64,000 nt of DNA from Strigops habroptila (GCF_004027225.2 NC_044284.2:39604420-39668419); one strand, 5' to 3'; counted from the first letter of the stretch, positions 37,221 to 49,364 are shown. Notes: a model not told the origin generated them from the sequence alone. Made by a program: numbers and translations.

Positions 37221-40200
37221 GCTCTGGCTCTGTTTCCATCATCTCTGGACATGTTCTCAGGTCCTTGGGACTCCATAGGGAAACCCTATGATCTCTAGGG
37301 CAATTTCTGCATGCCTTTTTCAGACTCATGCGGCTATTCCCATAATTTCATCATAACCCTTCAGCAGAGTCAGGAGCTCAACCCAGGCCCTGGGCAGAAG
37401 AGCTGCCAGGTGATCTCATGCAGCAGATAGACTGGAGAAAGCTGAGAATGAAAGAGGGAGGGAATGAGGAGAAAGGGAAGGAGGGGGTCAAAGCAGGTGA
37501 AGAAAAGGAAAAGGAAAAGGTTACCTTAAAAGTCTAGGAAGGTGGATCAAAGAAAGAGAATGTGAAGCCACTGTGTTCCTGCCCACAAAGACAGGGCAGG
37601 AGAAGGTATCTGCCCAAGGGACTGCTGGAAGATGGAGATATAAAAATTACTCTTGCTGGAACTGATACTGAACTTCTACCTTCATCTGGAGAGGCTGTCT
37701 AGGCAGGTGAGACATAAGAAGCCTTGGGCTGCCACTGTGTTAACACTGTGGTGTTGTGTAGTTGTTAACTACTTCCTTTCTCTGCATTGCTTGAAAGCAT
37801 TATTTGTGGTATGGATTGTTGGCGACTTCAAATACTGGGCTTTCCTACTGATAAGAAACAACCAGTACATGTCTGTTCTCCTTAAGGTTGTTACTTTGAG
37901 CCCTCTCTTTGAGTAATGTTCTCAAATGATTGATGCCTGGCTCTTTCCTCTTCAGAGTTGTGTTTGCAAAGGTGGTGAATTCTCTGTCACCTTTAATATA
38001 TATAAAATGGAATTTGCTAGAAGGTTTCTCCTTCTTTACAGCAAGGAGATAGGAGGCCTCTTTTGGGAGATGAATTTGTAGAAAATCACAGTTCATCTAA
38101 CAACATATGAAGACACTTTTGCTGCCCTGGACTACTATTATTACAGTAACATCACATGCTCAACTTCTTTCTTGTGAAGTGAGCATTTCTGCATTATCTG
38201 ATAAGTGCATGTTTGTAAAAGCAAATGCCATTTATATGCGAAGAGTCTCAGCTCTTTTAAATAAAAATACTTAACAAACACAAGGCTAACTGATGTTCTG
38301 ACAGGCTTAGGCAGAAATGCAAAACTGGAGCATTTAGGTTGAGATCACTTGTTAGAACTCATGAGTGGCCACCCTGGAGATAGATGCATCCCTCACTCAC
38401 AGTTTTTTCATACTACACCACAGACTTGCCAGTTACAAGACCATGACTCAAAGTTATCATTAACCATACTGCAACAAAACTTTTTTTCCCATGCTTATCC
38501 AATCTTGACACATTTAGGTCAGTGGAAAAAGTTCATCTTTTCTGTGCAAGTAGTCTATGCTTGCCTCTAGGGATAAAGGCAACTTACAAGAAGATTGCAT
38601 GAATTTGACAGCAGCTGTTGTCTTGTTGCCACAGAGCAGACGTAAGCATTTTTCCTATATAGCATGTTGCTTAAGGTCTTGTATGGGCTTGTTATAGATA
38701 GGGTCTATAGAGAAAACAAATGGAAGTCACAAGTGATCATATCACAGGCTTGTCAGTATACTTATCCAATGGAAGCTGTTAGCCTGAAAAGCCATTACTG
38801 AAATACAAGTTCATCATGGTGTTCTGTGCAGAAGTGCCTGCTGAAAATAGTAAAGTTAAACCACAAACCATATGCTTTGATGTGCTTGTGCCCTCACCTC
38901 TACTCCCTGAGTTTAAGGCAACAGTACAGAAAAACACTGCTTTGTCAGCTATTCTAGAAAATACCAGCCAAGTCCCAGACATGTATCTATGACATTAAAC
39001 ACAAATGTCATAGGATACCTTTGAGACTTAATTACTGCCTGTTTAATTAGTGCATTTAGGGCTCCTCTGGAAGTAGCAACTCTTTGCATTACGGGTACAG
39101 TATCCAGTATTTGTATAAGCAGTATGAGCCTTTATGACTGCACATTTTTGCTTTTCCTCATGCAGTAGAGATAGCCAGTCATACTAGCAGTATATGTATG
39201 CTGTTGAACTTCCCTGTCATATGTTCTGCAAACTACTGGCACCTCAAGGTGCTAAAACAGTTCTTCCATGTTATTTTCCTATGTAAAGGACAAGGGGTAC
39301 AGAGTTAGCATACTCAGATATTCCCCTATTTGGTTGGAGGTACCAGTGAGACTGTGTGCCAGCTTTCATCATAATCCCTTCCCCATCCCCCTAATTATAT
39401 ACAGCTTAGGTATGTATGTTATGTACAGAATTCATGTCCTCATGCCTGCCCTACTATCTTTTCCAACTGTTGACATGTTCTCTCAATGTATATGTGAAAA
39501 ACAAGAATGTTGGAAAACAACCCCTGGGGAAAACACTGATGATTGTTCTCCAACCTCAGGCTACTCCACCAGAAACAGTTAGCTCTTTGTCAGGGACATC
39601 AGCTGGACACATACAAACTGACTGGGGATTTGTTCTGGGCCTCTCTGTTCCTGAAACAAAACGAGAATCCACAGCAGGCTTGTGTTTATCTACAGATTAA
39701 TTGCCCCCCTTTCACAGCAATACTTCTCTGTGCTCATGATCGGGATAGACTTGTTGAGATTTGCCAAACGAGATTTGCCAAACTGTTGTGGCTGGGCATA
39801 GTATTTTACTTGACCTTCTCTATGCTGGAGAGAATAATTACTAGCACACACCTGACAGGAGCATTAAAGTGACAGAGTAATGTTAACAGCTAATGTTACA
39901 CAAGCACGTACCTTTGTGCACTTGTTAGCTCCTGAGCAAAGACCAGGAAGTAGCAGCTTCTGCTTCTGCAGAATGCCCTGCTGATTTTCCTGATTGACCC
40001 AAGCAGAAGACAGATAAAACTGAGAGAAAGTTTACTCTACAAAGTAAGAGTCCAAAGCATGCAGAGAACTGGTTCTGCATTTCAGGCCTTAACAGTCCTA
40101 ATAGGCTGCATTAGTAAACCACTCTTTACACCACCCCACTTCAGTGGCATTAGAGAGATGTGTGGTTTTAAAGATAAATTTGCAATTGTTACTTGGCATG

Positions 40201-41285
40201 GTTTGGGGTTTTTTTTATTCCCCCTTTCAGAATAGGAGGGTATCACACAGCATCCTGATGAAGTTCTCTCCAAGCAAAATGTGTTTCCTGTTAAAAGTCA
40301 TTCCCAGCTATTAATTTCAGATGTTCCAGAGAGCTTAGCTGAATTTGGCTGCAAGGGATTTCTACAAACCATGACAAACATGGGAGGTGTTCTCAGAACT
40401 CAAACTGGGAAATTTAATCTGCCCTATTGTGCTGGTACCTAAATATGCCTGAAGCTGCAGCTGGTTAGATGAAGAGTCCCGCTTCAGTCTGTGTATTATA
40501 AGCAGGACAGAATTTCACAATAGCTTTGTATAATCCCTTTGTGCAGATATTCAAGGGCTAGGGGGGCTGATTAGTCTCAAATACCACTCAAAACAGCCAT
40601 TATATAACAGTCTGTCTTTCATAACATGCCAGCAGAAATCTCATGAGGATGGTCTCAACTTGGTTTGCAGCCAGATTTCTACCTACCATTTTACCCCAGG
40701 GGTAAAAAAGTGTCATTCTGTACCATCACTCTCATGTAACCCATGTTTGGGGGGAGCATTATTCATGTGAAATTCTTTCTCCTGCAAGCACACAAACCTG
40801 CCTCTGACCCTGACATAAGTAGGAGCAAAGCCATGGAAACCAGGGGTAGTTACACAAGGGTGCAAAACTGTTTATGGGGCCAGATCACACACTGGACCTA
40901 ATGCCTCGTGGGCAGTAGGTGGGGCTTTTGGCATTTGCGGGGGAGCTCTCCAATGAGACCCAGAGGAGCAAAAGGCTACAACCATCTGGTTTTCATAACA
41001 GCATCTCCATCCAGTAAGGCTGAGGCATGGGTGGAGTTTAGTGAAACTAAATTATACGCCGACAAGCAGCATCTTGTACAGGCTCAGAAGGACAGACTGC
41101 AATAGCTAGAAGGAGAACAGCCTAAAATGTAAGTATGTCTACTTTCTCCACTTTCTTACTGTAATTAGCGGCTTGTGGAATGGCATGTTCTGGCCACGCT
41201 TACTCATGGCATCAACATAACCTATGAAAATGCCTACTATACTTCCTGTCCCTTTGGCCCATGTGTTAACAGCTGCAGAAAAAGC

Positions 41286-41288
<3 letters not shown>

Positions 41289-41321
<33 letters not shown>
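41289..41321 (+). repeat. Poly(A) homopolymer, 33 bp
   Basis: Uninterrupted run of 33 A. It could be the tail of a retroposed RNA, but I recognise nothing in the preceding few hundred bases and see no target-site duplication. Confidence 0.9.
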
Positions 41322-41324
<3 letters not shown>

Positions 41325-43309
41325 GCCTACAGTAGTATTTCTACTAACAGATGGAAATCTCAAAGCTAAGCTCTCCTGTAGACCTAAAAATTAACTGTAA
41401 ATATTTGGAAGATACTTCTCAGTTTGCCTCTCCACACCCAACCCCCCCAAAGCATTGTTTCATGTAATTAAAAAAAAAATTCTTACATGCAGTTACCAAC
41501 AGTACTGGCCACAAAGTTACGTAAGATAGAGCTGCGAGAGTTAACCAACAGCTAAGAAAAGGTAGGTGGGAGAGGGGCAGGAACTGGCAAGTACAGAGAC
41601 AAGGCAGCTTGTACAGCAGCTACTACAACAGCACGCATTGAAACAAAGAAATGTTTATTTTTCTGCTTTCTAACATACCCAGGGAGCACATGAAGAGGAT
41701 CAATGTGTTTTCTATCAAGTTCTAGCAAGGAGAAATAGAAAGGGAAATGCCAGTAAAGCAGCACCTTCTTTACTTTTTAAATGGCAATGGATAAAAAATT
41801 ACTATAGGAAACTTTAGTATAATTACTCGTATTTGCTTCTAATAAAATGATAGGATTCTTGCTTTATTGACTTCTAAATACTATTGACAGAAAGTATTAG
41901 AGTACAACTGTCCAGCTTGGTTGGGACTGTGCAGCAGTCCCTGGTGACCAGTCATCCCGGTAAAGACTGCTAAGATGTATCTTCAGGCTGAGACAAGGAG
42001 GGGGACACACCTGCTTTTAACTGCTGTTATTTTTCTCCTGCTATGTGGTTCTCCGATCTTCCTTTGCTTTACAGTGACAACTGAAAAAGCTCAACACTGA
42101 GTGCTCTGTGCACTACTTATTTGAAGAATTGGCAGTGAACTCAGTGCCTGCAGGGTTGGCTGTTGGGGTTTTGGGGTTTTTTTGGTGTTTTGTGGTTTTC
42201 GTTTTTTATAAAAGCTTTTCAACCTCATAGATCCCAAAGAGAAAACTTCTTGTAGCTACCTCTAAACGAGGGTGCAGGAGGGGATTAACAGTATTCATCA
42301 GTAGTCTACATGTCCTAAGAAAATGTAAACAGGTAAGAAAGTAGTCAGGTAGCACAAGGCAGTTCTTGATTTTACAAAAGGAGCCATGGTCTTATATTCA
42401 CAAGCCATCGTTTTAAAGATGGCATACCTTAAAGACATTAAAAATGCTTATTATAGATTATGAATGGTCCATCATTCATATTTATGATACCACTGCAACA
42501 CAAAACATTGCTATGCACCTTAAGAACAGACCTTGTCTTTGTTCGCAGTCCTAGGTAACATCATTTCCTCTCGCTGCTCAGAGATGTCTTGTACCCTCAA
42601 AACTGCAGGGGGGACATGCTGTGAACTACCTCAGTGCACCTGTAATACTAAAAGCCCATGAAAAAAAGTAAAGCCATGAGTGACAGGGCAGTGGCTTCTT
42701 GTTGTATGGGCATCTGTAAGTAGTTGAGGAGGCAGAAAAATAAAAAATAATCTCAAAGTTCGTTCTGTTACCCAAGAAACATACATTTAAGTTTATACTC
42801 TGCGAACACAATGTACTACAATCTAAGAATCAAGATACCTGCTCAATGAACTACACACAGTCTTTGCAACATGAAGCGAAAAGGACATTGTAATGTAATA
42901 AAAAGCAGACTTTCTCATGTCTTTCTCATGTAGGTTGTGCACTACGATCTGCCTGGTAACAGCAAAAATCATACATGAAGGCTCCTAAAATCTCAGGACC
43001 TTTAACCAGACGCGGTTATTTCAATAGCAATTTTGATGATTTTCACTTGCTCTGTTTTGGAAGTGAGAGGAAGTTCAGTGTTTTCATGTTTCAGGTTTTT
43101 CCTTCCATGTGAAGGCTACCTAAGAAAGTAGCTATATATTCATAAATCCAGAAAATCTCATCTATTGATAGGACTCTAGGGCTAAAGGCCTTACTCATCA
43201 GATATTATGACAGGCTCAATAAATTTATGAGCACAATCAATACCAGAGTACCCATCACCTTTTCCCACAGAAGCAAATTGGCTGAACTCTTCAAATCCTT
43301 CATACTTAC

Positions 43310-43403
43310 GGATTTCCACAAAATTGCCACTCGCAGACTCTCAACCCTCTGTTCTGCAGCCAGGAAAAGCCTCCACTTCATAAAGAAGTGAAGGCAGCAT
43401 ATC
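43310..43403 (-). other. Second exon-like open segment, identity unknown
   Basis: On the minus strand a good acceptor (TTCATCTTTCAG) is followed by 94 nt encoding ICCLHFFMKWRLFLAAEQ then RVESLRVAILWKS, and an excellent donor (AAATCC then GTAAGTATG). It exits in phase 0, which matches the phase-0 entry of the exon-like segment at 36581-36693. The same frame also stays open upstream. I cannot assign a family; a non-coding antisense transcript of the SOUL locus is equally possible. Confidence 0.3.
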
Positions 43404-43641
43404 CTGAAAGATGAACACACTTCCACATCAGTGTAGTTTCTTGGTCCTGGTTCCTTCAGGGTTAGGATTCCAGCCCTTCTTATGGAATCACTGGGGATAA
43501 GCAATGGAATTTAAACCTTTCATTATTCCAGAGAAAATCAAAACATTAGGCAAAAAGCCCTAGTGCTTTCTTCTGCTCCATTTATACCGTATTGATTGAA
43601 GAGAGGCCAATGAACTGCATCTGCATTTCAGCTCTGGCAAG

Positions 43642-45488
43642 ATGATCAAATCCTTCAAGCAAACCTTCCTGTCCCTGGATCTGCAGTCCCCTCGGTGGAG
43701 CTCAACAGAGACAATGGTAACCACTAAAGCCCAGGGGAACAGAGCCCTCTGGTCAGAGTACTGCAAGGCTAAGGTGGATTTGGAATGCTGTCTGATGAGC
43801 ATAGGGGAGCTGGGAAAGTTAGACACCATTCACACCTAATTGCAAATAGGGAGAGGTACACCTATTTATAAGTTCTGAGGAGCTCAGCCTAAGGCAAAGA
43901 ATGGTTTTGCAATGGAAGCATCAAACAGTTTGACACTGGGGGTACGCCTAGAGTCTGTAGCAAAGAGGTTGCTCAGTTTTCTCTCATTAAATGGTATTTT
44001 CATGCCAATTTAGAAAAAGTACCTATTATGTCATCTTCAATACCTATCTCATGGTTATTGTGACTTTTACTACCTTTCAGGCAAAGGATTATGAACTGCG
44101 TCAGTACGAGACAGCAAAGTGGGTCAGCACAGTCATTAGGGGAGAAACCCAGAAGGAGGCACTGCGTCAGGGCTTCTGGAAACTCTTCCACTACATCCAA
44201 GGGAAGAATGAGAAAGGTACAACCTGCTGGTTTTGAAATGTGAGAAGCACAAAGAGATGAAGCTGCATAGCATAAAACAGTAGATGAGCTGTGGGACACA
44301 GCAGGTTCCCTTTCCTGGTCTAACTCATGACTCCATTAGGCCATTGTACCTCTGAGGCTGCTTTAGTATCTGCTTTTAGGATAAGTCTGCATCACCCTTT
44401 AAAACAGTAGCATTCAGGCACTGCCTTTGCTTGCAATTTAAAACAACTTCTCATCCTCTACACTAGAAATGAAGATTGATATGACTGTGCCCATGACATG
44501 CCTGATAAAATCTGGCTGTGCAGACTTCAAGGTCTCTTTCTTTGTTCCATTTGAACATCAGGACTCCCCACCACAGCCCACTGACTCCGATGTGTTTATT
44601 GAAGAGAGGAAGGCAGCAGCCATCTTCGTCCGGTAAGCAGCACCAGCACAGCTTGTAAATGGAGACAGCTACGGAAAGGGGTTCATCTATTAAGAACCTG
44701 AACTACTCTTTAAGAGTTTATTTCTAATCATGCGTATATTCCTGCTGTTAAAAGCCCTGAACAGCAAAACCTGAGCATTTGGAGATCTTTCTTATGCTTG
44801 GGTGTCTAAGAACAAAGAAATGACCAAGCTTCAAAACATCCATTTCTCAGCACTTATCCATATTGCATTGAGTGGGTTTTATAGAAACACAGCCTACAGA
44901 ATCCTCTTCTCTTGGACACATTCTGAGCCACAAGACATCAAAAAATCACTCTTCCAGACCTTTGTATTTGTAGTTTCAGACTCCCACAAAACCTGCCCAG
45001 CAGTTCTTTATTACAGAAAATGCAAGCTACACTTGCCCTCTCTGCATGTAATAAAGCTACAGGCAACAGCCTGTGTCAGCTAATACTCTGCATTGCAAGC
45101 AATTTAGTTGGGGAGGGGGAGTATTTTTAATTCTAAGCTTTTAAAATGGCATACACCACCATATGCTCCCTGACAGTTAGCTCTGCATAGCTTACCTAAT
45201 AATTACAAACTGCATCAGAAGTGCTCAAACATTGCATGCAGTTTCCTTCTGTGAAAATAGAAAGCAGGGGCTTCAACTCTTAACAAACCCTCTCCCTTTC
45301 TCACTCTTACCAGGTCCTTTGGTGGATTTGCCTCCCCAGAAAAATATGCTGAGGAAGCTGAAGTCTTGGCCAGAATCTTAAGAAACAGAGGCCAACCATT
45401 CCATGAAGACTTCTTCTATACTGCGGGCTATGACAGCCCCTTCAAGCTCTTTAACAGGCACAATGAAGTGTGGTATTTTAAAAAGTAA
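43642..45488 (+). CDS. SOUL / HEBP2-family heme-binding protein, 4 coding exons, 183 aa
   Basis: Member of the SOUL heme-binding family; in chicken the founding member was found in retina and pineal gland. Coding exons: 43642-43716, 44081-44216, 44467-44632, 45314-45488 (TAA at 45486-45488). All introns are GT-AG and the phases join. The protein begins MIKSFKQTFLSLDL, followed by the family core YELRQYETAKWVST, GKNEKEMKIDMTVPM, SDVFIEE, FVRSFGGFAS, LARILRNRGQPFHEDFFYTA and LFNRHNEVWY. This matches human HEBP2 (YEIRHYGPAKWVST, GKNEKEMKI, RNNEVW) over its core, with a shorter N-terminus. An acceptor-like TTTCAG 10 bp before the ATG suggests an upstream non-coding exon. The first donor (ATG then GTAACC) is weaker than the others. 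The gene converges on GAS5. I do not choose between SOUL and HEBP2 as the symbol. Confidence 0.9.
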
Positions 45489-46185
45489 TACAGGGGGAGT
45501 GGGATATAAAGAGGCTACTAATCAGCTCTGGATGAAAAAACAAACAACCTTATTAATGGCTTTTGCTTTAGTGCAGAAGAGATTTAATTTGCATCTGGAC
45601 ACAAGATCATGCCTAATTTTTTACTAGGGTGAAATACTATTCTTGCTAAAAAGATATCAGCTCTTTCTTCAAGATGCAACTTTAATTCAGGTAGATTGTA
45701 GGGAGTGGGCGATATAAGAAACCTATTCCTCTTACTGAAAGGTTAGTTCTACTTCTCTACAGCATTAGCTCACATCTTACAGAGAATGAGCTCTTCATAA
45801 AGCTGACTTCTCCCACATTGGTATCACTCCTGAAACAGCAGAAATATGGGGAAAAACCTCCTATTAATGAGCTGTGGGAAGCAGCAATACCTTAGCAGGC
45901 CTTAGTGCCTCATAAGCAGCAACTTTTTTTAAAAAAATTCAGAGCAAATACAGTGTTTAGTTCTCAAAAGCACACTAATTACAACTTCTATTTAGCTTTG
46001 TCCACATCTTCTTTTTGTTCATGTCAACTGCAGTCTGCACATTAGCAGTATCTGACACTTGAGACCATTGCAAGACTAGCATTTAAACTAGTTTATACCC
46101 TGCTCTAAAGCTTTTGAAGCTTTTGTCAAGTAGCCCAGAGCTGTTTTACAGGCAGCTGTTCAAGTCAGAAAGCAGTTCACAACAA
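45489..46185. other. 3' flank of the SOUL gene, convergent with GAS5
   Basis: Probably includes the SOUL 3'UTR. I find no clear AATAAA on the plus strand soon after the stop, so the 3' end is unassigned. GAS5 ends at about 46.19 kb on the other strand, leaving a very short gap or an overlap. Confidence 0.5.
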
Positions 46186-46204
46186 CAGGTAGATTTTACA
46201 AATT

Positions 46205-46210
46205 TTTATT
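46205..46210 (-). terminator. GAS5: GAS5 polyadenylation signal
   Basis: Minus strand ACCAATAAAAATTTGTAAAA; AATAAA lies about 105 nt into the last exon. It resembles the end of human GAS5 (AATAAATTTTTGCAA). Cleavage is expected near 46190. Confidence 0.8.
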
Positions 46211-46370
46211 GGTACCAATCAGTATCAGTCAAACATTACTGGTGTGGTAAAAGAACTCTTGGGCTTTTTTAGTGCTGTTCATACAAGTGTAACCCATTAT
46301 TCTGCAATCTTCCACCTATTAAGACAGAAGAACCATTATAAGGCACCAAACCAGCATAAGAAGCTTGCTA

Positions 46371-46444
46371 GGAACAACTCAGACCTTAGATTTTCATCTC
46401 TGTTCAGTGAGAGAGTTCAAGCTAAGGTTATCATCATTCGTTCC
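46371..46444 (-). ncRNA. SNORD81: SNORD81 C/D-box snoRNA (GAS5 last intron)
   Basis: Minus strand: GGAAC terminal stem, C box ATGATGA, guide CTTGAACTCTCTC directly before a D' CTGA, C'-like AGATGAA, D box CTGA, closing GTTCC. The guide is exactly complementary to the GAGAGAGTTCAAG stretch of large-subunit rRNA, the known SNORD81 target region. Confidence 0.93.
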
Positions 46445-46586
46445 AGCAAATAAATTTCATCATTACTAGTTATACTCACCTTCTCAGTTCTTCATACAGC
46501 AGTTTCGTAGTTGCCTCCTCACCTAGAGTAAGAAAACACAATTAACACTTGCAGTAACACACCTCTAAAAGCTCCACAGCAACTTT

Positions 46587-46666
46587 GTAACCTCAGAGAA
46601 AAGTGGAACGGAAAGTGTAATATCACAGTAGTTCATTTGGCAGAATCAAATTTCATCAGTGGCTAC
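46587..46666 (-). ncRNA. SNORD47: SNORD47 C/D-box snoRNA
   Basis: Minus strand: GTAGCC stem, C box CTGATGAAA, the family-typical TTTGATTCTGCCAAATGAAC, GTGATATTAC, CCGTTCCACTTT, D box CTGA, then GGTTAC. It matches the human U47 layout closely. It lies in the intron between exons 46717-46747 and 46480-46522. Confidence 0.93.
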
Positions 46667-47860
46667 AAATATCCCCAGGATTTTTTTAACAGAACTCATC
46701 TACTGTGTGGTCTTACCCAATGAGGGTGCAGATGGCACAGTCCTTTCCTGAGAAAGAAAGAAGTTGTTTCAGAATAACAGACATCACTACATGCAAGTTT
46801 AATTATTTATCTATGAAATTCTACTCAAGCTAGTTTTACTTAGGAAGCTGCACTTCAGGTAGCAACTGACAAGAACTTCAACTTGTAACACCCAAATAGG
46901 ATATACAAAGCTTATAAATCCTAACTGAACTGGAAATACAGAACTATTAACATTGGAAGAATCAGGGAAAAGTACAAAGCTACTTGCTTTGTGATACTTT
47001 CTATCCCTAACAGTTACATTCAGTGAGTTTTGATACCTAAAATACAGGTCTCATAGAAATTATCTTGAAAACCTATCCTTAAAATTAAGAACCAGTCTGT
47101 TGGAGGAAGCACATTTGTACAGCAATCATCTGGAACTTGATTCTATTTATGTAGTGCCAACGTAAGAGATTAGCAAAAATTACTGACTGACAACCACAGC
47201 ATAAAGGGTTGGTGTTTGGTTTTTGGTTGTTTTAGTTTGATTTTTTTTTTTAACTCAAGAGTGCAGCCAAATAAATATGTGTTGTTAGGAGTTATTTTTG
47301 CTACTGTGCATTTTGCTGTACTACACTATCAACACTGCACTGGCTAAGTGGTCTCCACTGATTCAGCTCCTTTACTATTTCCACTGTAAAGACACCCAAT
47401 AAGCTCCCAGTTTTTAGTCACTGAGGCCACACCTTTTCCTATAAACAGAACTACATAAAGTTTACTACTGACTACAGTTCAGGAAATGTTTTATCTGCCC
47501 AGAAAGAGCCTTTCCCTTTTAAGTCCAACTCAAAACCACACTGATGTGCATTCTTGCTTCAACTTCAAGCACATCATGTTTATTCCCACAGTAGCTGAGT
47601 AAGATAATCAGAATTCAACAACAGGAAGACAAATCAGATCTATTATAGGAGTAATAACTAATTTTAGGCACCACAATCTAGGCATTTAGCACAAAACCAA
47701 TATTACAGTAATTATCAAACTTGATCTACTCTACACTTACCTCAGACATGAATTAGTCTTGTTTCTCACACGAACTCCCCATGAGCTTCACTCTGTAACA
47801 AATGAAATTCTATTAACACATTCTCCTTGGCAGTGCTTCAAGAGTTAGTCTGAATGTGAG

Positions 47861-47939
47861 TACTGTTTCAGCACAAGAGTCCTCCTCAGCCTCTTTCAGA
47901 GAGATTCCCATTGCTTAGAATTAATCATCACAAACAGTA
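47861..47939 (-). ncRNA. SNORD79: SNORD79-like C/D-box snoRNA
   Basis: Minus strand: perfect 8-bp terminal stem TACTGTTT/AAACAGTA, C box GTGATGA, guide ATGGGAATCTCT before a D' CTGA, and D box CTGA. The TACTGTT-GTGATGA start and the GGGAATCTCTCTGA core fit SNORD79 as I recall it. Its position 5' of SNORD47 and SNORD81 agrees with the mammalian order. Confidence 0.8.
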
Positions 47940-48785
47940 CATGCTTTGAGAAGCTTATTATTTTGTTACTTTTGTTTCTCCTTTGAGGTGGACCAGACCT
48001 CAGCATTTCAGACCTTATCCCCAACTACATCTTGATTCACATCACTACTCCCTGCAAAAGCCCACTAAATTTAACCAGCAAAAAGTTAAAACAGCAAATA
48101 ATTGTACCAGCTTTGGTCAGCACAGGCTCTGCACTGCCAGGTTACCACACATTCTTATTCCTAGTAACTCTAGTCCACAGCAGTTACATATTTCAACTGG
48201 TCCATGCTATTTCTTTCCTGCTACAGAAGGCAGTTAAGATTTTCAAATAGTAAAAAAAGAGTCTTGGGGCAACTGAGAAGCAGCTTACCAAGTAAGAATC
48301 ACCTGCCACAAAGCATCCAGTAGTTCTCCCATTCTCAAATCTAGGATACACCATTAGGAAAATGAAATGTCAGTCCAATATTTATGTTACTCTAGAGCCT
48401 CATTAAGACTTCCAGAAACTATGTCCATTACTGGAATCATAACTATCTTAGTACTGTCTCTGTTCAAAGTATGAGATTCAGTCCCTAGCACCTTGGGCAA
48501 GTGAATCCTCCAGGCTGCTGGTAACCTGTGATCTATTGGTAGCAGCAAATCCTCAAGGAACCTTCTAAATCCTGCAGCTACACTGCAATTAGAGGCCAGC
48601 ATTTAGTAACTTCCCCATCACCTATCACACAGTTCTGACTAGTCATATGCATTTGCTGGCAACTTACTTTTGCTGGCAGACTACCAACAGCACTGTCTCA
48701 CAGCTTCACCGCAGCAGCCCTGGAACAAAGCAAACCATCAGGACCATGCACAAGCAAGCACATGAGAATCATATCTAGCCAGGTG

Positions 48786-48856
48786 CCTGAAGTCAGATAG
48801 AGCTAATTGCAGACCTCCATGATTGAAGTCAAGGTACTCACATCTCATCACACAGG
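48786..48856 (-). ncRNA. SNORD44: SNORD44 C/D-box snoRNA
   Basis: Minus strand: CCTGTG, C box GTGATGAG, ATCATGGAGGTCTGC, guide AATTAGCTCTA, D box CTGA, closing CAGG. The ATTAGCTCTA element is the conserved small-subunit rRNA guide of U44. Confidence 0.93.
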
Positions 48857-49293
48857 CAGCTCACAAATTACTAGCCAGCTATTTGCTGCTGCTTTAGGCT
48901 AACACTGCAATGTGGAAGAAGGCAAACACACAAACAGTGCCATGTGAGCAACTTTGAGCTCACAGGCACAGTGAGAGTTTAGTTACAAACCAGCCTGTCA
49001 AGGCTGCACCTTACCTAGTAGTTCTCCCCTTAAGCATCCTCCTGTTTTGGCTGAGATGCAAGCAGCAGCCAACACTGGCCCCTTGTCCTTCATGCCTCAC
49101 TCCCCCAACCCCCCCCCCCCAAAGCTTACATGCAATTATATACTTCATTCTAGGTTTTTTTTGCATGCTAATATTTGCAAAGTTAAAACAAGTACTTACA
49201 TTGCAATGGGAAACTTTGGAAGCCTGCAAAGGAAAATCTGCTATTAGGTAAGGTCCAGCAGAAAGCTTTCACATAAGAACAGTTCCAGTGAAA

Positions 49294-49364
49294 TACTGTA
49301 TCAGTGTTTAGTCACATTTTATCCTCATCGGGATCAGAGACCTGATTCAACATCATCTACAGTA
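49294..49364 (-). ncRNA. SNORD78-like C/D-box snoRNA, diverged
   Basis: Minus strand: perfect 7-bp terminal stem TACTGTA/TACAGTA, C-like box ATGATGT (human U78 also has ATGATGTTGA), a D' CTGA, C'-like CGATGAGG, and D box CTGA preceded by GACTAAACA. The architecture is convincing and the overall text resembles U78. The pre-D guide differs from human, so target and orthology are uncertain. Confidence 0.65.

Larger units (their letters stand above)
36694..43309. other. Gene-poor interval
   Basis: Contains the 85-bp duplication, a purine-rich GGGAGG/GGAAAA stretch near 37.44-37.53 kb, a 33-bp A homopolymer and a T/G-rich run at about 42.16-42.21 kb. Short ORFs exist on both strands (for example 39416-39700 and 37653-37916 plus), but none has convincing splice sites, length or recognisable similarity. 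Confidence 0.55.

Noticed and set aside
41175-41369. Poly(A) run at 41289-41321 as the tail of a processed pseudogene
   Set aside because: No recognisable coding or repeat sequence precedes it, and I found no flanking target-site duplication.
44000-44299. 99-codon minus-strand ORF
   Set aside because: Antisense shadow of SOUL exon 2, which has clear splice sites and family homology.
48600-48625. GTGATGG word in the GAS5 intron 48341-48667 as a snoRNA C box
   Set aside because: No D box at proper spacing and no terminal stem, so not called.
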